Positions 50,283-61,965 of a stretch of 64,000 bases of DNA are shown here, in pieces (positions within the stretch are counted from its first letter, which is position 1; the number at the start of each line of letters is the position of its first letter). The DNA comes from Rhexocercosporidium sp. MPI-PUGE-AT-0058. Taxonomy: Eukaryota > Ascomycota > Leotiomycetes > Helotiales. A model generated the notes under the pieces. The model made no database searches. It was not told the origin of the DNA and saw only the letters and a list, made by a program, of their open reading frames with translations. Where the stretch lies: the NCBI GenBank assembly GCA_020746875.1, contig JAGTJL010000023.1, positions 1 through 64,000 on the forward strand, in the 5' to 3' direction. Both the position numbers and the translations under genes were made by a program.

Positions 50283-50849
50283 GAGCATGTTCGATTGAAT
50301 TTTTAGTTTTGAGATACATATATATACTAGACATATATAGAATGATTTGCTTGTGAGAGCGAGGATGACTGGTGTTTGTTTGTACTTCCGAAGTCAGAGT
50401 CGAGTCACGGTTAAGAGCGTCGTACATTCCACGATACTTCCTCGTAAGTTGTCCTAAGGGGTGTAAATATGAAGGATATTGGTAGACAATATCTAACTTG
50501 TGGTGTACAATCTGAGTTGCATTTCTGCCCCGGATGGGACTATCCTGGCATCTTTATTAATCCTACCCTATCCCATGGACTGGCAACTCGCTTGCACATT
50601 TTAGCGCCATAATTTGAGGTGGCCGCATCGAGTGCACTTCGACTATTAAAAGAATTCTAAGGAGATCAAAAGAAATTGAGAGTTTGAAATAATACTTGTA
50701 GCTTTCTAGAACACTTTTTAGACGTCGTGGTGGCTGAGTTGTGTTGTTGCGAAAACGAGGTCTCCTTTCAAATGGCGCTAAAATGTGTTTATGCCAGTCC
50801 ATGAGATATTACCAGCTGTGCAACGTCAAAATGTGCCTCCTAAAATGGT
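50283..50849. other. Convergent intergenic region
   Basis: Lies between the 3' ends of the AAA+ gene (plus) and the haloperoxidase-like pseudogene (minus). No gene supported. Confidence 0.5.
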
Positions 50850-52343
50850 TTAAAAGTCGTCCCAGTGACTTTCGAATCTCGCCAAGGTTTCCCTCCCAAC
50901 CCAGTCTTCAGTCTTACCACCCTGGTCTGAAGCATACTGAAAATGAATCTATACCATTGGTTAGTTAATTCCATGGAACGATTATGTTCTCACGCAGGGC
51001 TGTTCTAAAAAAAGAACAAACATACCCCGCCGAAGACCCTGCTATCTCCATTCTCCTTCACAGCTCCCGCAAGACTAGTTATTTGTCTCGTGACGACCCC
51101 AACACCATCAATCGTTACATTGCTGCTCAACGTGACGTTGATCCTATCGCCTCCATTCTAAGCCCTGATTACCGCACCAGCAGCACCTCCGAAAGTAGCA
51201 TGCGTAGACAAATATTCCTGATGATTTGGTGTTGGGAGCAAGAGAGGATTCCAGGTTAGATCTGTGACAGTCTTTCCACTGTTGAGATAGATGCCTGGGT
51301 AGCGAATGGCAGTAACGGGACGCCATGTATTGTAGAAGTACCTGTAGCTATCAGCCGGTTGACAAAACGTGGATTAGAGGGCGGGGCTGCTCCTTTGAAT
51401 CCCAGCTTACGATCGCTGCATTGGCTAAAGCATAGTTGAGTTGAGCGTAGAACTTAGCTGAAGCTTTGACATCTGTTGCTAAAGAGTTCCCAACGACAAC
51501 ATGAGCAAGTCGGTTCCAGGTTCTATTGGATATTATCAGTCCCAACAATCAAGGAAACAAGCAAAAGAGACCTTACATGGGACTAGACTCCCTCCCAAAA
51601 TAAGCAGTCTCTGTATCGTATGCCTTCCTAATCGTTGAATTCCTCATTCCCTGAGCCTTATCAAAATCCAAAGCTGCTTCGAACTCCGCGGATTCAGGTG
51701 CAGGAGGAGCCGGGGCTTTGAATCTCGTCACACCACCAACGCCTCCAAACAAGCGAATGAACTCGGCTTGTGGATTATCAGGAATTGGCTATCCTCCTGG
51801 CGTGGCTTGATAGACACCGGGACTAGCAGGTTTCGGGATATAGTCAACGAAATTGTTGATTCCGTCGTCTGCACGTGCGATGATGACTTTTTTAGCTGCC
51901 TGGCGGCCGATTTCTATCGCTCTGAGTCCAGAAGCTGATGTGGCGTCTAGTCCGATCGCGGGCAGGATAAAGCGGAGTTTTGAGTTGACGGTTGCGTGGA
52001 GGCGGGTGCCATGGAATGTCCAGAGGAGAGTGTCATGGGCTGCATGGGAGACGGCAAGTTGTTGAACAGCGAGTGGTTCGTGACTACTCTTTGTCGCTGC
52101 GAGGTAAATTGCTCCCTGAACAATTGCTTCGTACCATCCCGATGGAGGGGACTGGAGACCACCGATTATGGTTCCATTTACTAAAATTGCAGACTGATCG
52201 ACCCTAACGGTATTGTTAGCCTGGAGTGGAAAGTAAACCAGGGAAGAAAAAGGGTAACGGTACCAATATTGTACTATGTCGCTTGAATAAGCGGCGTTTA
52301 CAACCGTTGCAGCTACGATAGAAAATATCACCCAGACCCTCAT
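50850..52343 (-). pseudogene. Vanadium-dependent haloperoxidase / PAP2-like protein, inactivated
   Basis: The start MRVWVIFSIVAATVVNA is a signal peptide. The first exon carries DIVQYWYRYPF and SGWYEAIVQGAIYLAATKSS, then AVSHAAHDTLLWTF. Later exons contain KYFYNTWRPVTAIRYPG (the K-x6-RP phosphate/vanadate motif), PTPNHQEYLSTHATFGGAAG (where the family has PSGH) and DSRVFGG. Introns with usable borders are 51533-51576 and 50937-51025; a third between SWDSK and YFYNTW lacks a GT donor. In-frame TAG codons occur at 51789-51791 (after ATPGG, before PIPDNP) and 51178-51180 (after AVIRA, before NGGDR). Coding resumes in frame after each. A TATA-like element lies near 52407. The intact enzyme would be a secreted peroxidase or phosphatase-fold protein; this copy is almost certainly dead. 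Confidence 0.82.
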
Positions 52344-52854
52344 ACTGTCAGTAGGTGAAGTGAAGTATTTAGAGAAGAGCGAAACTTAATAGGGAACTTC
52401 GGTGCTTATAAAGCCCATCCCAAATATCTGGGTGTTTATCTGCCGTGATAGCACGCAATAATTGCCATCTGCAGAGCGAAAATCCATGGCACGATCAATA
52501 TATCCGAGCCTGATGCTACTGTACACGTGTGATGGCTTGTGAGCTACTAAGGTTTTCCAAGGTACTGCTCCCTATCCTGGGGACTTGCCAGGATGTTATC
52601 ATGTAGCTAAGGGGGAATGGTAATACTCGCGTGCGAATGGTAAGCAATCTCGTCATCTGCTGTGATACCAAACTGGGCTTTCTGTGTAACCTCCGAGGGA
52701 GTTATGAGGACTTTCCACTAATATATTGCTATGTTGGGATATCCTCGAAGAAAACAAATCACTCTTTGCGTATTCGATAATTTAATAATACAATCTCTCC
52801 TTTTCTACCCTTACAACCCCTCGAACCAACTAAATCTCAACCGGACAGAATCTC
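52344..52854. promoter_or_regulatory. Spacer and promoter region of the haloperoxidase-like pseudogene
   Basis: A TATAA-like element (minus strand) lies about 65 bp upstream of the ATG. No other gene is seen between the two same-strand pseudogenes. Confidence 0.4.
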
Positions 52855-53894
52855 CTATTCTGATTCGGCCCTCCAAGACTCACTCCTAGGCGTAGTATGT
52901 GCCTAGAAAACACCCCACGGATCCCAAGTTCTCTTGATCCCAACCAGCACCTCATAGTTCTCGATCCCAAATAAGCTATCCTGCCAATTCGGCTCTAGCA
53001 GATCAGCCTCGTTCATGTATGCATCTCTACCGGGAGTCACCCTCCTGATTTTCTCCATGTAGAAGTTATGTCTTTCATGCGAGGTCTTGCTCTCCCCAAC
53101 AGTCTTACCTCGTAGTGTTGCAAAGTCGAAGGAGTCCACCAGGGGGTGCAGGAATTCGTGATACGATGACTTTTGTTAGCAACCTTATTTCTCGCCACAA
53201 TGGAATTCCGCAATCAATTTCTACAGTGTGAAAGTAGAGAATGCTATTCTTTAACTACGTATCCAGTTTATTAAACTTTACTTAGTTGCGTTGTCAGCTT
53301 TTGCGACGTTCTCCAATTTTCGCGGTATCACGAATAGCTGCACCCCCTGGTGGTCCGCATGCATGATTTTATTGCGGATGGTGGGATTGACGGCATTGTG
53401 GCTCAGATAACTGGCTATGGTTTCGGTAGGAGCTATGTGTATCTATGAAATGCATATCCTGCTCTTACCGACTCCTGTATCGCAAACATGGCTACGTCAA
53501 AGATCGTGTTGCTGTCCTAGTTTTTCCTTGCGAACAACCGACTCACGAATGAGCATTTACAGGTGTGTCGCGTCGTCCTTGTCTGAACTGAAGCTGGGGC
53601 CCAGAGCAAAGAAGCGTCGGAGGTGACTTTCCCGACTGGGATTCCAATGCTGTTCAAATCGTCGAAGAGTGGTTGAATGGCAGCTATGAATTGTGCTGCT
53701 GATATACCTGGCATCTCAAAGGTGTTAGTGAAGCTTGTACTCGTGTTGGATTGCGGAGAGACGAAGCTGAATGCTGTTCCACCGACGGAAGTAATGTATT
53801 TTCCATAGAAGAAGAACTTGTTGACTCCCGCCCAGAAGGTAGCGAGGTCTTTAGCGAGGGAGCTGGGTTCGGACTGCGTTATGTTGGTGGGAGG
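52855..53894 (-). pseudogene. Berberine-bridge-enzyme-like FAD oxidase, C-terminal half, multiply broken
   Basis: Only the substrate-binding and BBE C-terminal parts remain. The upstream part contains AKDLATFWAGVNKFFFYGKY, FTNTFEMPGISAAQFI and SRLFARKN. The lower part contains SHNAVNPTIRNKIMHA and the BBE signature RVTPGRDAYMNEADLLEPNW, with ENYEVLVGIKRTWDPWGVF. Damage: TAG at 53517-53519 after RKN; a one-base frameshift near 53435-53441 between AFHRYT and APTETIASY; a MITE at 53136-53353; TAG at 52903-52905 after GVF, with AHTTPRSESWRAES still readable beyond. The 7.1-kb element IV is inserted at 53895. Past it, about ten codons may continue at 61001-61036, but the N-terminal FAD-binding half is not recognisable. 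The family oxidises diverse secondary metabolites. Confidence 0.82.
53136..53353. mobile_element. MITE-like element with 29-bp terminal inverted repeats, well-preserved copy
   Basis: 218 bp. The ends 53136-53164 and 53325-53353 are inverted repeats matching at 27 of 29 positions (CCACCAGGGGGTGCAG core). It is inserted in the BBE-like gene. There is no coding capacity and no clear target duplication. It is the same length as the RIP-mutated copy at 9861-10078. Confidence 0.9.
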
Positions 53895-54084
53895 TGTAAT
53901 GGTCTGTGCTCTTAGCGCTGATTGCGTAATCACTGCCCTCATAAAGACAGTAAGAGGGAAGAAGTAATCTTCCCTCTTTAGCAATTAGCTTTTATATAAA
54001 TTCAAATATTACTAGCGAGTCTATAGCGCTTCTTTAGCTATTTTATTATATTATAATTACCTTAGCGTGCTAGTGATTATTATA
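53895..54084 (+). repeat. 5' LTR of element IV
   Basis: 190 bp. It starts TGTAATGGTCTGTGCTC and ends GATTATTATA. The outer half is hardly mutated; the inner half is AT-shifted. Confidence 0.93.
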
Positions 54085-54789
54085 TTTTAATTACTATTCT
54101 CTTACCGTTAGCCTAACTATTATATAATAATTTAAATTAAAAGATTATTAATAATAGCCTTAAGCCGATAAGGATAATAATCGAATACCCCGGGACATTA
54201 AGGAATCGCTGGAAATACGCCAGTAAATAATATTGCCGCGATATAAAAGTAACTTCGGGCTCTTAAAAAGCGAAATAATATCCTTAATAGCCTTATCGTT
54301 AAGTATTATCGGATATACAGCGACGATTTCACGTAATACCTTTTTAAAGTAATAACGAAAGCTTAACTCTTTTAACTTATTAAATTAAAAACTCTTATAA
54401 ATAACGGAAGTAATGTAAGGAGCTCCTTAATAATAGTCGACGAACCTTAGGCTTTACGCCAAGAAAAGGGCAAATATATAATCCCCTTAAAATATAAAAG
54501 AAAGAATTATTAAGAATTTATAAAGTATTTATAAGTTTATAACCGTGTTTTTAATTATGATTTTAAAGGATTCTTAATTAATATAATTAGGATTAAATAA
54601 ACAGCAATATTATTTTATAAAGAACTAATAAATACCTAAGAAAGATTTAAGAAGTAAACCCTAAAAAAACTTAATATAATAACTTAAGAAGATTATAAAG
54701 AGTTTTTAAAGAATCTTTAATTACTCCTCGTCTTAAGAAGGGTAGCTAACTCTTAGGCTTATAAAACAGTCCGACAAAGAATTGGCTAG

Positions 54790-54929
54790 TGTCATGTGTT
54801 TATCACATGGGGCTATTCTCTTCATTAGTATATGTACCAAGTAGAGCGTATTCTGCCTTAAGGCCGAATACTGTAGTCTTTTGACTCCGATGGCGTACTA
54901 GTGTGAGCTCTACTCTCAGCCACGTTACA
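54790..54929 (+). mobile_element. Solo LTR, 140-bp family, nested in element IV
   Basis: Starts TGTCATGTGTTTATCACATG, where CATGTG and CACATG form a hairpin, and ends CAGCCACGTTACA. The exact duplication GCTAG lies at 54785-54789 and 54930-54934. It is the least mutated of four copies. Confidence 0.93.
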
Positions 54930-57900
54930 GCTAGCTTATTTATAAATTTATTAATTACTTAAAAAGATTAAAGGAATACCTCGAGCCTTTTATAAAGCGC
55001 TAATTATAAAACATTTTCTTTAATAAGATTCGGCTTAAAGTTCGCTAAAAGATTATTAAAAGTAGATAAATTAATAAATTATAGACTCGTAAAAAAGTCA
55101 TTTTCTTTATTACTTTTTAAGAAACTTATAATTTAATAAAAGGAAATAATAAAAGACAAAGAGAATTAAAAAATAAAAAATAAAAACTTTTTTATAAGCT
55201 TTCGTAAAGAATTAATAAAAGGCAAGACAATTCCTAGCTAAAGCGATTTAATAAAGCTAACTTAAATAAAATCTTAATTAAAAAAGGTAAAAAAAGAAAT
55301 TATAAATTGAAAGTTAAATGTTATTTATATTATAAACTCGGTTATTACGTTAATAAATGCTTAAAGACCGATGCCGGCGAATTTAAAGATAAACGCTAAA
55401 AAAGCGCTTAATTTATAATAGCTTTTACGTCTTTATTAAGATCGACAAATAAAAGGATAAAAATTTGATTAAAGATTTTATTAAGTGGAAAGTAAAAGAC
55501 GCTAGTGGCCCTGATTAATAGTAAAGCGGAAGACAATTTTGTCTCGAGACTTATAATAAAGAAGTGTGATTTATAACTTATTAATAAAAGACTAAAGACA
55601 TTTCAGACTATTTTTAATAATAAAGGTATTATTTATAATATAACTCTCGCTTAAGTAGAAATTATAAATACATTTGAATAAATAAAGTTAAATATACTCC
55701 GGCTAAAAGTTATTAATATACCGGGTGTAAACTTAATTTTAAGATAGCCTTAGCTAAAAGAAATTAACCTTTAAATTAATTTTAAAATTAAATAATAAAT
55801 ATATTTATATTAATTAAATAATATTTATAATTTTAATATTATAAAACCTAAAAAGTTTACGTAAGTTATTAATAAAAAAGAGTCGCCCGCGTACGCTATA
55901 ATATTTAGCCTTAATATTACACGCTTATTAAACGCCGATAAAATACTTATTATTTTATAATAATATTATGAATTTAAGGACGTCTTTTTAAAAAAGAAAA
56001 GAAACGAGCTGCCTTTTTTATAAGGCCGCTAATATATTATCGACCTAAAACCGAGTGCAAAGCTTTTATACTCTTTAATTTATAACCTCTTTAAGACAAA
56101 ACTAAAGGTTTTTTAAAATTACTTTAAATTCTTTAAAGCTAAAAAATAATTAAAGAAAAATAAAAGCTTAACTAGCGCTTTTATTTTATTTATAATAAAG
56201 AAAAATAATGGCCTTCGACTATGTGTCGATTATAAGGCTTTAAATTAAATTACAATTAAGGATTAATACCTCTTGCCGTTAATTAGCGAGACGTTAAATA
56301 GATTTTAAGACGTAAAGATTTTTATTAATTTAAATTTATAAAATATATATTATTATATTAAAATTAAAAAAGGAAATAAGTAAAAGATTATATTTCGCAC
56401 CTGTTATAAACATTATAAGTATTAAGTAATGCCGTTCGGACTATTTAATACGCCGGCGATATTTCAAATATATATTAATAATATACTAACGGGACTTATA
56501 AATATTATTTATATCGTTTATTTTAATAATATCTTAATATATTTAACGGATTTATTTTAATATAAAAACCACGTTCGTTAAGTCCTTAAAAAACTATAAT
56601 AAGTAAATCTCTTTATTAAGCTGTCGAAATACTCCTTTAATACTTAAAGTATAGACTTTTTAAGTTATATAATATTTCTCGTTAAAATATTAATAAAGTA
56701 AAACTAAATAAATATTATTAAGGACTAATTAAAGCCTAAAAGTATTAAAAATATTTAAGTTTTTATTAACTTTTATTAACGTTTTATCGCAAACTTTTTA
56801 ATTATTACTTAATTAATAATAAGCTTAATAAGAGATAAAAAGAAAGGACAACCTACCCTTACCTTTTATTAAAATGTTATTAAAAAAAAGGCTTTTAACG
56901 TATTAAAAAATATATTTATATTAATTTCTTTTTTTATATATTTTAACCTTAATAAGTCAAAAAGGCTAGAGACCGATGCGTTTAAATTCGCAATTATAAA
57001 AATCTTCTCTTAACTTAACGAGTAGTCGGTAAAAAATAAGAGAAAGGCCGTATAATATTTTATTATATTCTTTAATAAAAAGCTAAATGCTATTAAGTTA
57101 AATTATAAAGTATATAATTAAAAACTCTTTACGATTTTTAAGTGCTTTATATATTAAAAGTATTATTTAAAAAGTAGTTTAGCCCTTATTAAAGTGTTAA
57201 TAAACTATAATAACTTTTATTATTTTATAACGACGACAGTATTAAGCCGGTGACAAGTTAAATAAATTTTAAAGTTATTTAAATATGACTTTATAATAGT
57301 TTATAAGAAAGGGAAAAATAATACCGTAAATAGACTTTTACGTAAATTTAATTATAAGTTAATAAAAAATAAAGAGAATATTATATTCTTTACTTTATAA
57401 AATAAATTATAAAGCGCACTTTAAAATGAGTTAATCCACGTGTTTAATATAATTAATTACACGACGAAAAGCATTTAACGAGAAGATAATAATATATTAT
57501 ATTGACTAACTTATATCCTTTAATTTGCCCGCGATAATATTATAATAAATACGTCGACTAAGGCTATAGAAATAACTTTTACGCTTAATTAACGATATAT
57601 TTTTATATAGTTTAATAATTCCCAGAACTTATTTAAAGGCATAAATAACTTCTTACGTAAAGCCGGTAAAAGGCAAAACGCTAATTAACGTAATTATAAA
57701 TATATTATATTACGGTTTTTTATAGCGAAAGTTATAAAAGCCGAAACGGCAAACCTTAAATCGAACTCGCTTCTTTTACTATTCTTAAAGCTATAAAAAA
57801 GAAACGCCTTAATTATTAAAAAGCGAGCTAAGTTATAAAATGCCGGGGATTTAAATTAAAGTGTCGATAGTAATAGTTTATTAAAATACCGGCGAATAGC

Positions 57901-59559
57901 TTACGTCCCTTAAGACAGTGCCGTTCGTAATAAAATTATAAAGATATATTATAATAATTTAATTATAAGCTATTTTAATTATAAAAAAACATTAAAGCTT
58001 ATTTAACGGAAGTATTTTTAGTTAAAAATATTAATAAACGTTAAAAAATACGTTAAAATTTATAATATTTATTAAAAAATAAAAGTAAGACGTAAGAAAG
58101 TAATTAGCGAAATGTAAGCGCTAAGCCAGCCTAATAAACTATTTAAATTAATTATAATGGACTTTATTATAAATTTAATACTTTATAAAAGTAATACTAT
58201 AAGTAAAGTCTTTAATAGTTTATTAATAATTGTCGATAAATTTATTAAAAATATTAAATATATTTTATACTTAAAAACCATTAATATACCGCTTTTAACA
58301 CGCCTATTTATTAATTATTAATTTAAGGATTACAGGCTGCTTATAACGATTATTATAAATAAAGGCTTTATATTTATTTTAAAATTCTGAATAAAACTTT
58401 ACTTTTATTTACGAATAATAAGAGGCCTTTCGACGGCGTTTTACTTATAAATAAATAAATAAATAAATAAATAAAATAATAAAATTAAACCTTAAAAGCG
58501 TGGCTAAAGTATTTCATTTATTATTTATAAGATAATTAAGTAAATTTCTTACCTTTAATAAAGTTCGCGTATATAAATACTTATTATGAGTTTATCGAAA
58601 TAATTCTAAATAAAGCTAAGTATAATATATCGCTGGATTTTCGCTAAGGAATCGAGGATAATTTTATAAAAAGGGAGATATCGACTATTAAAGAACGAGT
58701 AAAAGAAGTTATTAAAAAACGCTAGGAGTTAAAAACTAATTAGCGAAAAACTAAAGAAAACTAAGCGAAATAATATAATAAAAACTATTGCCTTATGAAA
58801 TTTAAAATTAAATAATAAGTCTTACTTTTATTAAAAAATATTAAAATAATTTATTTAAATAAAAAGCTAAATTATTAATTCCTAAGGCCTTTTAAAATTA
58901 TTAAAAGGATCGGAAAATAAGCGTATAAGTTGGAATTATTCCTTAAATATAGCCGTTTATATAACGTCTTTTGTATATTATTATTAAAGCCGTATTAATA
59001 AAGGCCTAGCAAATTGTCGAAAGTCGTTTAACTTAACCTCGTTAATAAAGAAGAGTAATAAGCTATTAAGACTCTTTTAAATTAATAAGTAATAAAAAAT
59101 AAAAAATAATACCTTATTAAATAAAAAGGATTTAACTTAGCGTATAATTTTTAAGAGTTAATAAAAAACCTTATTAATCTTTAAGAGTTAATTAAGTTAT
59201 TAAAAAGTCGAAACGCCACGGAAAGGAAGGCGAAGCGCCGGCGAAGATAAATTTATAACTCTTGCTTTTTTAAAAAATTCGAGGGAGAGTCGCTAAGGCC
59301 ACGTCGACAATTAATTAAAAATATATTATAACATTATATACCTTTTTATTTTTACTTATAAGGTTTTATAGTTTTAAAAGCGTATTAAATATTATAATTT
59401 AAACAGTAATACCTAAAGGAAAAAGAAGCTTATATTATTTATTTACACTATAATAAGAATGTAATACTTAAGAAAATCAGAAAATTAAAGTGCCTTGCTA
59501 AGCAAACGCTAATCCCCCGCTAATAAATCGCTAAATAAAAACCTTAGATTTATTTTTAA

Positions 59560-60535
59560 GTAATAATAATAAACTCATTTTTATTACTTAAGTTCTTAAT
59601 AATATTAATATAATTATTATCTTTAATAGCTCCGGCCGTAAAGTCTTTAATTACACCGTCTTTAAAGGAGTTAAAGTAAACCTTTTAAAAGTCCTTTACT
59701 AAAGGTTAATAAGAAATTCGTTAATAAATATTAAATTTACTTACTTTTTAAAGTCCGGAAATCTTAATTATAAGCTTAATATTACTTTCCTTTAAGTCCT
59801 CGAATTCTTAAAAGAAAATTAAAATTAACGCGCCGTATAGCCCGTTAATTGCTAATATAACGCTAATATAGAATTCCTTAATAAAAGACATTATAGGCTT
59901 TTATAAAGACTTTTAAGCTTTAGCGTTAAAGACTTTAATAAAATAATTAACTCGACGCTTCTCTTAATTAAAAATGAATTAAATAATATTAAGATCGACT
60001 TACTTAATTTTATTAAAGTTAAATTAAAAGACAGTTTTAAGGAAATTATTAAGAAGTGATTTTAACTTAGCCGGGACCTCGCCGGTTATTAGCCTATGCT
60101 TCGTTAATAAATAGAAAAAATTTAATTTATTAACTTATACGACTTGCCCTTTTTATAATAATTTAAATACTTTATAATAAATAAATTAAAGTTATTAAAG
60201 TATTAGAAATCGAGGAACTCTTAGACTTCGCCGGCGTAACGTAAGTATAACTCCTAACGAACGTCGCTTTTATTTATAATAGCTTTACTTAAAAATTAAA
60301 TACACGTATCTTTCTTTGCTTTGAATAGAATTCGTTAAAAAGATTAAATGTTATCTTTAAAATCCTTATTATTATTATTTTAGTCGTTAATATTAGTTAT
60401 CTTTAAAGAAGTTGTTAAAGTTCGCTAACGTTTAGTCAGGGTATTATTAGCGTTAATCGCAATAAAGTTAAGTGTCTTGCTTTTACGCTTACGACTAAAG
60501 GAACCGCCGGCTAAATACTTATTAAAAGACGACAT
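59560..60535 (-). pseudogene. Antisense cysteine-motif ORF of element IV, heavily RIP-damaged
   Basis: It starts at an ATG at 60535, about 270 bp inside the 3' LTR: MSSFNKYLAGGSFSRKRKSK. It runs opposite to pol toward the chromodomain. Nearly all interruptions are TAA or TAG, where Gln or Trp would be expected. Near 60135-60171 it reads KYLNYYKKGKSY. If each TAT was TGT, this is C-x2-C-x6-C. A short candidate intron (60094-60134) would follow, after which the frame continues LITGEVPAKLKSLLNNFL and later FKDGVIKDFTAG. The lower end is uncertain. It is called by position and motif match with the frames in elements A, II and III. Confidence 0.5.
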
Positions 60536-60805
60536 TATTAAGATTAAAGGGTAATTATAACTTATAGTCTATTATAATTATTATTATTAATTAAAAAAGG
60601 TTGTAAAAAAGGAGAAGTATTATATATTTAATAAGCACTAAGCCCCTCTTATTAATAGCTTTTATTTTATTTTATTTTCTTTAGAATTTACTTTTAAAAT
60701 AAATAATAGAAAATTTAGTTTATTAGCGAATCGCTAGTGTAGCGCTAGTTAAAGGCCATAATATATTCTTACTTTTAAGACAAAAGTAAATAAGAGGGGA
60801 GATAT

Positions 60806-60995
60806 TATAATAGTTTATGCTTTTAGCGCTAATTACGTAATCACTGCCCTTATAAAGATAGTAAAGGGGAAGAGGTAATCTTCCCTCTTTAGCAATTAGC
60901 TTCTATATAAATTCAAATATCACTAGCGAGTGTATAGCGCTTCTCTATCTATTCTATTGTGCTATAGTCACCTCAGCGTGCCAGTGAACATTACA
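60806..60995 (+). repeat. 3' LTR of element IV
   Basis: 190 bp. It starts TATAATAGTTTATGCTT (mutated) and ends GCCAGTGAACATTACA (preserved), the mirror of the 5' copy. Confidence 0.93.
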
Positions 60996-61000
60996 GGAGG

Positions 61001-61965
61001 TCGGACGTTAAAGGTTAGAGGTACCATACCGACTATCAAACAAAACGAGAAGGCTCTTAAGCTATCCCTTTTAAAATTTGTCAGGATGGAATCACTCGCT
61101 CACCCTTGATTATGAACTGTTCACTTGAATGCCGTCTCTGAAATTCTCTCACAATCGTCCCACCATGAATTGGCGAGCGATTGCATTATTCTCTCTTCAC
61201 GATACCAAAACGTGAGTGTGCCTTCCGGACAAGATAGCGGATAAAAGTCCTACATATGTATGCAGCTTTTTGCCGGATCGACAGCATGGTTTCTAGATTG
61301 ATCGACGAGTGCAGATGTGCTTTTGAAAGTGGAGTCTGGCTCAAAGAGGGTGACTTCACTCGGAAGGTCGATTTGGAAAATACTTCATTGATGGCTGACA
61401 AATTCTGGAAAATACGGCAAGCTGGAGGTCATAATTAAGGTGCAATGAACAGCACAACTCTGCAGCTGAAAACAACGAATCGCAATTATTCCAGGAACTA
61501 TAATTGATCGTACATTAATTTAGATGACCATACATAGTTTTGTAAGAGAGCACCAAAACAATGCAGATAGCGCTGAGTAGCAAGATCGGGACGGTAAAAT
61601 TGTATTGAAATTTGCTGTGCATCGCGGAATTAGTGCAAAGCGCCCTGAATTGCATGCAAGCTTGTCTGCAAAACACCGAGAGGTTGTCGAGAATGACGGA
61701 TTATGGTACCGAATGTCTCTGGGTGGTGAAGAAGATGCGCGGATGTATTGACTCGCTAGATCATTCTTCTAAATAGAGAAGGCCCTTCAAATATTATTAG
61801 ATGTAGATATCATCTCGCCTTGGTACATTTGCTGACTCGGTCAGACATAGAGCCGTTGAATATATCTAAGGATAGACAACAACAACTGGCATCCCCAATG
61901 GCAAGATCTTCATGTAGCCGTGATGTGTTGGTCATTTGCGGAATAACCGGGTCCGGCATCCCCTT
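61001..61965. other. Region between element IV and the asparaginase gene
   Basis: Normal composition. The first about 35 bases may be the continuation of the BBE-like gene past the insertion. The remainder includes the 3' region of the minus-strand asparaginase gene. Short open frames on both strands around 61186-61438 have no recognisable domain. Confidence 0.45.

Larger units (their letters stand above)
53895..60995 (+). mobile_element. Full-length chromodomain Ty3/gypsy retrotransposon, RIP-degraded (element IV)
   Basis: The element is 7101 bp with the exact duplication GGAGG at 53890-53894 and 60996-61000. The LTRs are 190 bp (53895-54084 and 60806-60995). A polypurine tract (AAGAGGGGAGA) precedes the 3' LTR. 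Plus-strand pol: reverse transcriptase at about 56200-56540 (LCVDYKALN, then VMPFGLFNTPAIFQ, then YFNN for YFDD), RNase H near 56930-57350, integrase core at about 58140-58790 (LLIIVDKFIK), chromodomain at about 59045-59210 (YLIK, KGFNLAYNF). An antisense frame lies at about 59560-60535. A 140-bp solo LTR is nested at 54790-54929. The insertion disrupts the BBE-like gene. Confidence 0.94.

Noticed and set aside
61186..61438. Overlapping short frames on both strands next to element IV
   Set aside because: Neither resembles the FAD-binding half of the BBE-like gene or any family I know.
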